Part shown: positions 1 through 9,700 of the stretch, in pieces
Position numbering within the stretch: position 1 is the stretch's first letter
Layout of the letters: each line of letters opens with the position of its first letter
Source of the DNA: PHAA01 sp022706565
Lineage (GTDB): Bacteria; Bacillota; Syntrophomonadia; Syntrophomonadales; Syntrophomonadaceae
Assembly: GCA_040769385.1 (NCBI GenBank)
Contig: JAXGLD010000001.1
Location: 620,001-684,000 of the forward strand
Length of the DNA: 64,000 bases
Direction of reading: 5' to 3'
The notes under the pieces: model-generated
What the model was told of the DNA's origin: nothing
The model's database searches: none
The model's input: only the letters and a program-made list of their open reading frames with translations
Made by a program: the position numbers and the translations under genes

Positions 1-630
1 ACCGATATGGTGGCCCTGCCGGTCGATGCCAGCTTGCAGGAGGTGCTCCGGGTGGTCAATACCGAGAAGTTCTCCCGTATCCCCGTTTATGAGGGCAACC
101 TTGACAATATCGTAGGTATGCTTTATGCGAAAGACCTGTTTCAATTCTTGTCGGACGGCAGCAACCGGGACGACTTCTCCTTGTTGAAGATTGTCAGGTC
201 GCCATATTTCGTGGCTTCATCCAAACCCACCGACCAGCTGTTCCGGGAAATGCAACGTAAAAAGACCCATATCGCTATTATCATTGATGAATACGGTGGT
301 ACCGCCGGGTTGGTCACCATCGAAGACCTGCTGGAAGAGATTGTGGGCAATATATTCGATGAATATGATGAGGAAGAGAAGGAATACGAGATAATTGATG
401 ATAACACTTATCTGATCAGGGGCACCGCTGACTTGGACGATGTTCAGGAATTGCTGCAGGTTAAACTGCCCGTTGACGACTATGAGACGCTAAGCGGATT
501 TGTTATTGGCCAACTGGGCAGGATACCAGGCCGCAAAGACAAACCCAGCATCGAATACGAAGGTCTAATAATGAAGGTCGAAGAGGTGGAAGAAAAAAGG
601 GTCTCTTTGGTCAAGGTTACCAAGACCTGA
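1..630 (+). CDS. CBS-domain / CorC-HlyC transporter-associated protein, C-terminal part (5' end outside window)
   Basis: The reading frame is open from the first base (Thr-Asp-Met-Val...), so the start lies upstream. What remains is about 209 residues: the end of the DUF21-CBS linker (TDMVALPVD, matching the conserved 'RTDMVAL' block), a tandem CBS pair (about residues 10-125, ending in IIDEYGGTAGLVTIEDLLEEIVG), an acidic hinge and the C-terminal CorC/HlyC beta domain (about 130-205). Family members are membrane proteins of 400-450 residues linked to Mg2+/Co2+ efflux or tolerance (YhdP/YtfL/HlyC group); older annotations say 'hemolysin'. The transmembrane part is not in view, so the substrate cannot be judged. 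The family call is safe. Confidence 0.9.
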   Translation, partial: TDMVALPVDASLQEVLRVVNTEKFSRIPVYEGNLDNIVGMLYAKDLFQFLSDGSNRDDFSLLKIVRSPYFVASSKPTDQLFREMQRKKTHIAIIIDEYGGTAGLVTIEDLLEEIVGNIFDEYDEEEKEYEIIDDNTYLIRGTADLDDVQELLQVKLPVDDYETLSGFVIGQLGRIPGRKDKPSIEYEGLIMKVEEVEEKRVSLVKVTKT

Positions 631-685
631 TACTCAACTCTGCCCGTAGCCTGAACGATGATGTTAGTTCCTGCCATTAGAATCT

Positions 686-708
686 TCGCTGCGCTCTAAG
701 CGCAGCGA
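686..708. repeat. Perfect 10-bp inverted repeat in a possible dispersed intergenic element
   Basis: TCGCTGCGCT and AGCGCAGCGA flank a 3-nt loop. The hairpin lies between the convergent CBS gene and galE and is followed by GCGTTCAGGATGACGG. There is no T run, so a classical terminator is unlikely. The CTTCGCT...AGGATGAC wording recurs near 29077-29096 (CGCTTCGCTTAGGATGAC), which suggests a degenerate REP-like repeat family. Confidence 0.5.
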
Positions 709-738
709 CATGCGTTCAGGATGACGGGACGCTGTCAT

Positions 739-1734
739 TTATTGACCCTGCACAAACCGCCAGGCATCCAGGCACATCTCCGCCAGCCCTCGCTTGGCTT
801 CCCAACCGAGTTCCAACTTGGCTTTGCCAGCATCAGCGTAGCACTCGGCTATGTCCCCGGGTCGCCGGGAGGCGATCTTCCACTTCACCTTCTGCCCGCT
901 GGATAGTTCGAAGGCATTTATAACTTCCAGGACGCTATAGCCGGTTCCGGTCCCCAGATTATAGGCATCGATCCCTGTTGAGGTCATGATTTTGCTTATT
1001 GCCCGGATATGGCCCTGGCTAAGGTCAACCACGTGGATATAGTCCCGTACCCCGGTACCGTCCCGGGTAGGGTAGTCGTTGCCATAAATGCTCAATTCCT
1101 CTAGTTGACCGGCCGCCACCCGCAGCAGATAGGGCATCAGGTTGTTAGGAATACCACTGGGGTCATCGCCCAATAGGCCGCTAGAGTGCGCTCCGATCGG
1201 ATTGAAGTAGCGCAGCAAGGCTACACTCCAGTCGGGATCAGCGTTACAGAGGTCCCTGAGGATGTTTTCAATAGTCAGCTTGGTAGCTCCATATGGATTG
1301 GTGGCGAAGAGGGGAAAATCCTCTCTAATAGGGACTTCAGATGGATCCCCATAAACGGTAGCTGACGAACTGAAGACCAACCGCTTTACTCCCGCATCGG
1401 CCATGGCCTGAAAGAGCACTAGGGAGCCGGCCACGTTGGTGTGATAATAAAGCAACGGCTTCTGCACCGATTCGCCTACCGCTTTCAACCCGGCAAAATG
1501 GATTACCGCTTCGATGGCATTTTCCGTAAAAATGCTATCCATGGCGGAGCGGTCAAGAATATCCGCTTCATAGAAGCGAAAACCCTTTCCCGTGATCTTG
1601 GCTATTGTATCTATCACCTCGGGTTTGGAATTGGACAAATTATCGCAGACGACTACCTCATATCCGGCATTCAATAGCTCCACGCAGGTGTGACTGCCGA
1701 TGTAGCCCGCCCCGCCGGTAACAAATATGGCCAT
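739..1734 (-). CDS. galE: UDP-glucose 4-epimerase
   Basis: Extended short-chain dehydrogenase that interconverts UDP-glucose and UDP-galactose (some homologues also act on the N-acetyl forms). The 331-residue protein begins with the NAD-binding glycine motif TGGAGYIGS. It has the conserved FSSSATVYG serine segment and the catalytic YGATK (YxxxK) motif, and ends with the C-terminal GWEAKRGL block typical of GalE. Length is normal. The ATG at 1734 is preceded on the minus strand by GAGGAG at a good distance. It lies 42 bp downstream of the BKACE gene on the same strand, so the two are probably co-transcribed. In this setting GalE would supply UDP-galactose for the surface glycans encoded nearby. 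Confidence 0.95.
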   Translation of the reverse strand: MAIFVTGGAGYIGSHTCVELLNAGYEVVVCDNLSNSKPEVIDTIAKITGKGFRFYEADILDRSAMDSIFTENAIEAVIHFAGLKAVGESVQKPLLYYHTNVAGSLVLFQAMADAGVKRLVFSSSATVYGDPSEVPIREDFPLFATNPYGATKLTIENILRDLCNADPDWSVALLRYFNPIGAHSSGLLGDDPSGIPNNLMPYLLRVAAGQLEELSIYGNDYPTRDGTGVRDYIHVVDLSQGHIRAISKIMTSTGIDAYNLGTGTGYSVLEVINAFELSSGQKVKWKIASRRPGDIAECYADAGKAKLELGWEAKRGLAEMCLDAWRFVQGQ

Positions 1735-1776
1735 GTTAACCTCCTCACAGGTTTGGTTGTCCAGCTTGACTTTTAA

Positions 1777-2646
1777 TTAGACTGCTTTGATGCCATATTC
1801 CCCATTACCGTTTTTAAGCCCCAGGATGCGCCTGAGTTCCCCAGGAGGCATAATCTCCATTTCATTGGCTCGCCCCAGTTCTTTGATCCTTAACAGAAGG
1901 TCCGGGTTGGAGGCCAAAATGGTGCGGGATCGATCATACCAAAGATTGTCCTCCAGGCCTACGCGAACCCCATAGCCCATGGAAATAGCCAATGAGTTAA
2001 CCGGCAATTGGGCGTCGCCCACCCCGCCAAGTGAAAAAATGGATGGCTCGGGAAGGTCCCGGATCATGATTCCGATGTGAAGCAGATCAGCTTGGGCACA
2101 GGCGATGTTGCCTAAAATTAAGCTAAAATAGTACGGTGGCTCAAGAAACCCTTTTTGAATGAGATATTTAGCGTAATTTATCATACCGGTATCGAAAACC
2201 TCCAATTCCGGTTTAATCCCTCTGGACTGCATCTCTTGAGCTAGAGTCTTGATGGTATCCGGTTCATTAATGCTGGCCTGTTTGTTGAAATTGAGAGAAC
2301 TAAGAGTCAGGCTGGCCATATCCGGTTTCAGCCGCCCCTCCAACTTCAGAACATCGGCTCGTTTATGGAAATCCACAAAATGCCGGCCACTGGTAGACAC
2401 GCATATCACTAGTTCGGGGGCGAATTCTCTAATACCCTGGATAATCTCCGCATAGGTCTCTTTTTTGTAGCAGGGCTCCTCGGTTTTTTCATCCCTGACA
2501 TGCAGATGCACCACCGTAATGCCACATTCCCAAGCGGCTTTAACGTCGGCTACAATCTCTCCTGGATTAATAGGGACATAGGGGTTTTGGCCTTTCTTAG
2601 GCAGTAAACCGGTAGGGGTGAAGTTGACCACAAATTTATCCTTCAC
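1777..2646 (-). CDS. BKACE-family (DUF849) beta-keto acid cleavage enzyme
   Basis: Zinc-dependent TIM-barrel enzymes of this family condense a beta-keto acid with acetyl-CoA and release acetoacetate plus a new CoA thioester; the founding member Kce cleaves 3-keto-5-aminohexanoate in lysine fermentation. The 289-residue length is normal. The N-terminal NFTPTG block, the metal-binding HLHVRD motif (His47, His49) and a conserved Glu in GLEDNLWYD (Glu232) correspond to the known His-His-Glu zinc ligands. The start is GTG at 2646, preceded by GAGGT. No other lysine-fermentation gene (kal, kdd, aminomutases) is nearby; the downstream partner is galE. The family is certain; the substrate is unknown and need not be the lysine intermediate. 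Confidence 0.85.
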   Translation of the reverse strand: MKDKFVVNFTPTGLLPKKGQNPYVPINPGEIVADVKAAWECGITVVHLHVRDEKTEEPCYKKETYAEIIQGIREFAPELVICVSTSGRHFVDFHKRADVLKLEGRLKPDMASLTLSSLNFNKQASINEPDTIKTLAQEMQSRGIKPELEVFDTGMINYAKYLIQKGFLEPPYYFSLILGNIACAQADLLHIGIMIRDLPEPSIFSLGGVGDAQLPVNSLAISMGYGVRVGLEDNLWYDRSRTILASNPDLLLRIKELGRANEMEIMPPGELRRILGLKNGNGEYGIKAV

Positions 2647-2729
2647 GCACTAGACCTCAAGCTTTCTCTTGGCGTTAATTGATTGTGCGACTATCTTTAT
2701 ACGCGTTCTTCGAACAAGGCTCGGCATCA

Positions 2730-2757
2730 TTGATTAATACGTCTGCGGCTTTATACT
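2730..2757 (+). promoter_or_regulatory. Weak candidate sigma-A promoter in the divergent BKACE / sugar phosphotransferase gap
   Basis: TTGATT, 16 nt, TATACT, about 165 bp upstream of the phosphotransferase gene. Nothing better was found in the 274-bp gap. The -35 is imperfect and the leader would be long, so this is tentative. Confidence 0.3.
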
Positions 2758-2920
2758 TCCGGCATTTTGACAATCTATTTCGCTACTGATTGGCAGGTTT
2801 CCTGCTGCATTTGACTATGCATTTATGAGTGGAATGTGCTGTCTGTAGACACTAATGGGGCGGCGAGGGTACAATTGTAATGTCGAATTAATGATACTTT
2901 ACTGATGCATAGGAGAAAAG

Positions 2921-4258
2921 ATGACGGAGTCTGTACGGCTAAACAAAATACTGCTGGGCCTGGCTGATGTCGCCGTCTACGTGCTGGCATTTTATCTTTC
3001 CTTCTATTTGCGCTATGGGTGGGAATTGCCCCAGCGTAATATAGAGCCGTTTACGTTTATGCTGCCGTGGTTCGTAGCCGTATTCCTGATGTTGATGATT
3101 GTCTATGACCTTTACTCCATCTACATCAAGTTTGATGATATCCTGGCCTCATTGATCTGCGTGGTCCTGATCGCAGTAGTAATTAATGCCAGTCTATCTT
3201 TTACGCTGAGGCAGTTTGCTGTCCCTCGTTCAATATTTCTTATCTCCAGCATCCTGCAATTGCTGCTGCTGAGCCTGTGGCGATACCAGGCGTGGCGAAA
3301 GGGGTATCTTATTAAAAATCCCCGCCCAACCTTGATTATCGGCTACCCAGGGGAAATAAGAACACTGATGAGTTCGGTCAATGTGTCACTTGGAAAAGGC
3401 TTAAAAATCACCCGCGAAATACGACTTAATTCTAAAGACAATTTCGAATCCAGTTGGCAAGCTTTTCTGAGCAGTACCAGTGCCGGCAGCATTGAAGTAA
3501 TTCTGATATGTGGTTCAGTAGGACAAAAAGAACGTGAAAAGGTAATAAGCTACGCTTTGGAAGAGGGCAAACTGGTCATGCTTGTCCCCGGGGTTTATGA
3601 GATACTGCTGCAACAGGCCAAAATGGTCAGCGCTGGGGATGTGCCGGTAATTCAACTGCAGGGAATCATGGAAGAGGGAAGATTACAGATAGTGAAGCGC
3701 ACCGTGGATATTTTTATCTCCCTACTGGCCTTACTGGTAACCGCCCCTTTGATGCTGGGGATTTCCCTGGCTGTTAAACTGGATTCTCCCGGGCCGGTTT
3801 TCTATACTCAGGAGCGGGCAGGTATAAAGGGCAAAATTTTTGATCTTTATAAATTCCGTACCATGATTCCAGATGCGGAGCGACATTCAGGACCGGTTAT
3901 GACTGGGCAGCGGGACGACCGAATAACCAGGGTAGGCCGTTTTCTGCGCCGGACCCGTCTAGATGAACTCCCGCAATTTATGAATATATTGAAAGGTGAT
4001 ATGAGCCTGGTCGGTCCGCGTCCGGAACGGCCATACTTCATCGAGGAATATACGGAGACCTTGCCGGAGTTCGATTATCGTCATCAAATCCAGGCCGGGC
4101 TCACTGGACTGGCCCAGGTGGAAGGTAATTACACCACTGATCCAGTCAACAAACTCCGCTATGATCTCTATTATGCCCAGAAAAAGTCACTCTTCATGGA
4201 TCTGGTAATACTGCTTCGCACCGCCCGGGTCATGCTGCAAAAAAAGAAGGCCTCGTAG
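2921..4258 (+). CDS. Exopolysaccharide polyprenyl-phosphate sugar phosphotransferase (WbaP-type large PGT)
   Basis: Transfers a sugar-1-phosphate from a nucleotide sugar to undecaprenyl phosphate, the first membrane step in building a lipid-linked repeat unit. The 445-residue protein has four N-terminal transmembrane segments (about 10-130), a cytosolic CoA-binding-like domain, then the bacterial sugar transferase core from about residue 255 (KRTVDIFISL). The core shows the re-entrant helix, PVFYTQERAG, LYKFRTM, the catalytic Asp-Glu pair in RLDELPQF and the SLVGPRPERP motif. Length matches the WbaP/EpsL class. The ATG is preceded by AGGAGA. It is the only initiating enzyme in the window and could serve the polysaccharide blocks at 11-22 kb and 28-37 kb. 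The sugar cannot be read from sequence. Confidence 0.93.
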   Translation: MTESVRLNKILLGLADVAVYVLAFYLSFYLRYGWELPQRNIEPFTFMLPWFVAVFLMLMIVYDLYSIYIKFDDILASLICVVLIAVVINASLSFTLRQFAVPRSIFLISSILQLLLLSLWRYQAWRKGYLIKNPRPTLIIGYPGEIRTLMSSVNVSLGKGLKITREIRLNSKDNFESSWQAFLSSTSAGSIEVILICGSVGQKEREKVISYALEEGKLVMLVPGVYEILLQQAKMVSAGDVPVIQLQGIMEEGRLQIVKRTVDIFISLLALLVTAPLMLGISLAVKLDSPGPVFYTQERAGIKGKIFDLYKFRTMIPDAERHSGPVMTGQRDDRITRVGRFLRRTRLDELPQFMNILKGDMSLVGPRPERPYFIEEYTETLPEFDYRHQIQAGLTGLAQVEGNYTTDPVNKLRYDLYYAQKKSLFMDLVILLRTARVMLQKKKAS

Positions 4259-4484
4259 ATAACTTTGTTTAACCTGCCAAACTCCTCCCGTATTTCCTGC
4301 ATTTTTCAGAAAAAATTAATCCCAAAATGTAAGATTGATGTCGTATTATTAGTATATAGTTTATACTTGGCCGACTTGGCGGGATTTGCCTGTTATCCAA
4401 GAAGGTAAAAAGGCTATATCTGTAGAATTGCATATATCTGATAATTATGGCTTCTTGTTGAAAATTGACTTAAAGGATGGTTTT

Positions 4485-6707
4485 ATGAGCGAAAAATGGA
4501 CAAGCAATCATTTACTTGCCCTCATTTTGTGTACGATCACGCTATACATATTATGTTTTTGTATTCCAGGTGTTGGCCAGGCGGCATCGACTCCCGGGAC
4601 GGTTACCGGCAGCGTGGTAAATGTACGGCCCGACCCCAGTACCAATAACGACCGAATCGGGGTCATTTACCAGGGAACCAAAGTGGAAATACTGGCCCAG
4701 GTCGGAGAATGGTACAATATTCAGTTCGGACCGGTTTCCGGTTGGGTACATAAGGATTATATTTCCACCGGTGCTCCTGTGGCTGCAATAAGTCCTCCCC
4801 CCAGTCAGAACAACACCCCCATTGTAACCCTGGATGGCAAACAAATGTCGTTCGATGTTCCCCCGATTATAGAAGATGGGCGCATCCTGGTACCCATGGC
4901 CGCCATTTTCCGATCAATGGGTGCGACGGTGGAATGGAACCAAAGCACCAGGACGGTCACTGCCGTACGCGGCACCACCCATGTAGTACTGCCCATTGAT
5001 TCCTATACTCCTACCGTTAACGGGACGGTCTGGAAGCTCGATGTCCCCGCCAGGATAGTGGGTAATCGTACCCTGGCGCCACTCCGTTTCGTGGGAGAGG
5101 CCTTAGGGGGAACGGTTTCCTGGGATGCGGCCAATTTTAAGGCCGTTTTGACCAGTCCGCCGCCCATCAACGGGGGTAAGGACAACAATAAATCAGTGGT
5201 GGCAGTAAACATTGGTACCAGCATTGTCAACCTGCGTGGCGGACCTGATACTACCTATGAGGTGGTTGCTCAGGCCAATCCGGGCGAGACCCTGACCGTG
5301 CTGGGTCAGCAGGGAGATTGGTATCTGGTCCGTCGAGGCCCGATAAATGCATGGGTCGCGGGCTGGGTAGTGGAGTTGATTCGTGAGGGGGAACAGATAC
5401 CCCCATCAGCGGAGCAGCCGGATAGCACACCTCAGGAAGACAGCGAACCGATGGATAAGGATAATCCACCAGTGGTTACTCCCAGCCGCGGCGAAGATAT
5501 TGATACGGAGAGGTTGACCCTCAATTCGGAACGGTCTGCCGAGGGTCTGAAGATTTTCATGGAATCGACAGCCCGTTTGGATTCTGACTTAACGGAGAGC
5601 AGCGGTCGGCTCACCTACGTATTTAAAGACTGTCAGCTGGTGGGTACATCTAGCCTGGAGAAGTGGTTGGGAGCACAGAAGATTATGGTCCAAGGAAGGA
5701 ATGTGGGGTCTGACGTCCAGGTTGTTATTAATCTGCCCGACGGGGTCGCATATGAGACCGCCACCGAGAACAGCGGCAAGAGGGAAGTCCTGTTTATACC
5801 AAACTACATCAGTTCGGTCACCAGGACCACCTTCGGCAGCAGCGGCGAAAGCATTACTGTTAAGGGAATAGCCGCCTTAGGTTATACCTCGGAAGTTAGA
5901 GAGAAGAAGTTGGAAGTGGTAATAAAGAACGCTGTAAAAGGTCAGGCTCAATCAAGCTACCCATATAGCAGTCCCTTGATCGATAGTGTGACTTTCGCTT
6001 CCAAAAAGATAGATGGTCAGGAGGCCACCGTGATGACCATCACCACCACCAAAGCAGCCAAGTTTTCAGTAGGACTAAACGATGACGCCAGCGCCCTGAA
6101 TGTATTGTTTATCGACAAGAGTGAGCTTCAGTCCCGGGAACCGCTGGTCGTCCTGGATGCTGGGCACGGGGGCTCAGATCCTGGGGCCAGTGGCAACGGC
6201 CTCAAGGAAAAGGATATTAATCTGGCGGTAACGAAGGAGGTCGGTAAGATTCTCTCCGATGAAGGGATCCGGGTCGCATATACCCGCAACGACGACAGTT
6301 TCGTGGCCTTGGGTGACCGGCCCAACATTGCCAACATGTACAATGCCTCGATCTTCGTCTCAATTCACTGTAACAGCAACATAAGTTCCAGTCCATCCGG
6401 TACCGAGACCTATTGCTACTATCCGCTCAGCGATCCAAATTTGTATATACAAAAGGATGAACGCTACAATCTGGCTTTACGGATTCAGCAGGAGATGATT
6501 GCTGCTCTGGGTTTGAACAATCGGGGCGTAAAACAAGCCAACTTTCAGGTGCTGCGGCAAACCGATATGCCTTCAGCCCTGGTAGAGATGGCTTTCATCA
6601 GCAATCCCAGTGATGCCGCCTTACTGGCTCAAGGGAGTGTTCAAAAACAGGCGGCTAAAGCCATAGCCAAAGGCATAAGCGACTATATGGAAGAATACAT
6701 TGATTAG
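4485..6707 (+). CDS. Secreted N-acetylmuramoyl-L-alanine amidase with SH3 and copper-amine-oxidase-like domains
   Basis: Cleaves the bond between muramic acid and the stem peptide in the cell wall. From ATG 4485 (GGATGG just upstream) the 740-residue product begins with a signal peptide (about 1-33); the upstream in-frame TTG at 4386 would bury this peptide, so I reject it. Domains: SH3b (about 38-95), paired copper-amine-oxidase-N repeats (about 112-222), second SH3b (about 240-300), acidic linker, AMIN-like region (about 345-545), catalytic Amidase_3 (about 553-737). Zinc and catalytic residues are present: His561 (DAGHGG), Glu575, His628 (SIHCN) and Glu701 (VEMAFISN). Two targeting modules plus an AMIN-like region make it longer than most family members. 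The S8 protease gene follows after 27 bp. Confidence 0.92.
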   Translation: MSEKWTSNHLLALILCTITLYILCFCIPGVGQAASTPGTVTGSVVNVRPDPSTNNDRIGVIYQGTKVEILAQVGEWYNIQFGPVSGWVHKDYISTGAPVAAISPPPSQNNTPIVTLDGKQMSFDVPPIIEDGRILVPMAAIFRSMGATVEWNQSTRTVTAVRGTTHVVLPIDSYTPTVNGTVWKLDVPARIVGNRTLAPLRFVGEALGGTVSWDAANFKAVLTSPPPINGGKDNNKSVVAVNIGTSIVNLRGGPDTTYEVVAQANPGETLTVLGQQGDWYLVRRGPINAWVAGWVVELIREGEQIPPSAEQPDSTPQEDSEPMDKDNPPVVTPSRGEDIDTERLTLNSERSAEGLKIFMESTARLDSDLTESSGRLTYVFKDCQLVGTSSLEKWLGAQKIMVQGRNVGSDVQVVINLPDGVAYETATENSGKREVLFIPNYISSVTRTTFGSSGESITVKGIAALGYTSEVREKKLEVVIKNAVKGQAQSSYPYSSPLIDSVTFASKKIDGQEATVMTITTTKAAKFSVGLNDDASALNVLFIDKSELQSREPLVVLDAGHGGSDPGASGNGLKEKDINLAVTKEVGKILSDEGIRVAYTRNDDSFVALGDRPNIANMYNASIFVSIHCNSNISSSPSGTETYCYYPLSDPNLYIQKDERYNLALRIQQEMIAALGLNNRGVKQANFQVLRQTDMPSALVEMAFISNPSDAALLAQGSVQKQAAKAIAKGISDYMEEYID

Positions 6708-6734
6708 TAAAAATTGAGCAGGGAGTCTGTTCAT

Positions 6735-9700
6735 ATGTTGATCACAGTTAAAAAGCGGCGGCAGTTTCTTCTGTCGCTTGTCTTATGTTTCCTCATATTG
6801 GGCCAGTTGTTCACTCCAGCAGTCCAGGCCAATGACCGCTCAGCTGAGATCATTGGTTCTCGTCCCTTAACGGCCGAAAATATCATCACTGCCACAGGCT
6901 TGACCGGCAGCGGTCAGATAGTGGGGATAGCGGACAGCGGTTTGGACGATGGCAGTATGTCTGATATCCACCCTGACCTGGCCAACACCGGCGGGTCCCA
7001 GAAGATTCCCAAGATTATGCTGCAGTCGTATACCGATCGAATCCTTGCCGATGATCCGAGTGGTCATGGGACTTTTATGGCGGCCACCATCGCAGGGACG
7101 GGAGCTGCGTCACAGGGAAAATACCGTGGCATAGCCCCGGGGGCCAGCCTCTATTTCCAGGCCTTGTTGGACCGTAACGGCAATATAGATGTACCGGATG
7201 ATGCCGCTGATCTTTTCCTGCCGGCTTACCAGGCTGGGGTAAGGGTGCACGTCAATGGTTGGGGCAACGGCAGCAATTACAATGCCAGCGCCGCTCAGGT
7301 CGACAAGTTCGTTTACCAGCATCCAACCTTCTTGCCGATTTTCAGTGCTGGCAACAGTGGACCGGACCGGGGAACTCTTACATCCCAGGCCAACAGCAAG
7401 AACGCCCTCGTAATCGGTTCCAGCCAGGTACCCCGGCCAGCTTTCGACCCTGAAGCCCGCTTTGCCGACCAAGTAGCAGCATCTTCCAGCCGCGGTCCAA
7501 CCGCAGATGGTCGCATCAAGCCCGACCTTTTGGCACCCGGTTCAGCTTTGATCTCAGCTTGTTCAAGCTTAGCCGAAAGTAATTTTGCCGCCAATCCCCT
7601 CTATACCAGAATGGGAGGCAGTTCCATGGCCGCTGCAGTCACGGGTGGGGCGACAGCTTTGTTGCGGGAACAATTGAGTACCCAGAATCGTGTCAGCGAC
7701 CCTTCGGCAGCGCTGATAAAAGCCTTGCTAATAAATGGAGCCCGGCGTCACAGTGGGAATCCTTTTGTGGAGGGGTTTGGTATTCTGGATCTGGCTTCTA
7801 CCTCTCTGGCTCTGAAAGAAGATTTATTCAAAATGGTTGATTACAAAACCCGCATAAACCAAGGGGAGAGTAGGGAATATAAGCTGATCGTTACCGACCC
7901 CACTATGCCGATCAAGGTTACCCTGGCCTGGACTGACCCTGCCGGCAAGGCCGGGGATGGTGCCACGCTGGTCAATGACCTGAACCTTTCGGTTCGGGAT
8001 ACTCATGGACATGTCTATTATGGCAACGACAGTGATCATCGCCAGGTTACCGACACGGTCAATAATGTTGAACAGGTGAACATCACCAACCCAGAGAGAG
8101 GGGAATACACTATCGTAGTCCATGCGGCCGATATCAATTCCAACTCGGGGCAAGATTTCGCTCTGGTCTACGGGCAGGTTTTATGCACCGGGATAGTGCA
8201 AGCAGTGGACGGACAGCACCTGACCCTGGAAGGGGGTGCCCGCTTGGACCTGGGCAGCCGGGACGTGCGACAGGTACAGGATGGCAAGTTGGTTGGCCCT
8301 GGTAAGACAGTTGAAGTAGGCAGCGACATATACTACAACTCGTCACGAGCCTTTATCTTCGCCGACACTTGGGAGGCGACCGGAGTGCAGGCTCTGGATA
8401 CCCCTGAGGGAGGCATGATCCTGGAAATGAATAACTCGGTACGGGAGGGCGGGTATTATATCGACCAACGCATCAAGGATCAGACCGGCAGCATAATGGT
8501 CAATGGAGTGCCGGCCCGCAGCATAGCCAACCTGCCCACGGGGATTGGTTTAAGGGCCTCTGTAAACCCCGCCCTGCAAACATTGTGGAGACTGGAGGCC
8601 CAAAACCAGGAAGTAACCGGTTACATTTCCGAAGTAGATACCACCGACCTGGAAATAAAGCTGCTCAATAACAATCAAACCTATACGCTTTCTCGTTATT
8701 CGGCCATTTCTTATCGTGACAAGATCATCGACGGTACACTTCAAGATGCACCCTACAGTACGATGGACCAGAGTGTATTGGACTACCTGCTCCCCGGAAC
8801 CGCGGTTACCCTTCATGTTACACCCGGCACTGGGAAAGTGAATGCGCTTTTCCTACAACGTTCGTTAATCGTGGGTAGGATCATTTACGTCGATGAGAGT
8901 TCCAATCTGATCAGATTGGATAGCGGACGCAATTACAGTGTCTTTCCGGGGAGCTCGATCTACCGTGATAAGGAAAGCATAAAACTGGGAGATTTGCAGG
9001 CCGGTGACCTGATAAAAGCTCAGCTTATGGCTGATACCAATACTGTCATACAGATAGATGCCTCCAGCCAAGTGAGCTATGGCCGTGTGTCCTACCTGAG
9101 TGCCAAGAATAAGACACTGTACCTGATAGACTCACATGGCATTTCCCGCTCTTTTAACTTAACAGCTCGAACGAAAGTGTATGGGGTGGATTTTTCCATG
9201 GAGGCCTCGGGGTTGGTGCCGGGGGATTGGGTGCGTATAATTAGTGAACCAGGTGGTAAGGAAGCTTGGCGGATAGATGTGGCCGACATAGGCGAAGACC
9301 TCACCAAGATCCTGATGTCAGTCGATCAAGCTCAGAAAACGATTCATATGGCAGACGGCAGCACTTATGTGTATAATCCATCCACCCGAGTGAGCCGAGC
9401 TGGTTACATAATGGGTATTGAAGACCTGATAACAGGTGAACCGGTACAGATCACGACGCTTACCGCCCCGGCACCGTGGATGCAGGTATTGGGGGGAGTC
9501 GAAGCCAGGGTGCCCGGCACCGTCGGGCCACCGGATATGAATATCACCGCCCAGAACTTCGATGGCGTGTTGGTAGTCCGAGGTTTCACCATTGCCGAGC
9601 GGGTGTATATCTATCGCCAGGACGGCAGCCGGGAGAGGATAGACACAGTGAACGGCAACTTTGAGAGGATATTCAATCTCCTGGACAAAGAAAAAAGTAT

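Noticed and set aside
2705..2715. GTTCTTCGAAC palindrome considered as a LexA/DinR box
   Set aside because: The Firmicutes box has GAAC left and GTTC right with a 4-nt spacer; here the order is reversed and the spacer is 3 nt.
4386..4484. N-terminal extension of the amidase from TTG 4386
   Set aside because: The 33 extra residues would hide the signal peptide; ATG 4485 has a suitable ribosome binding site.
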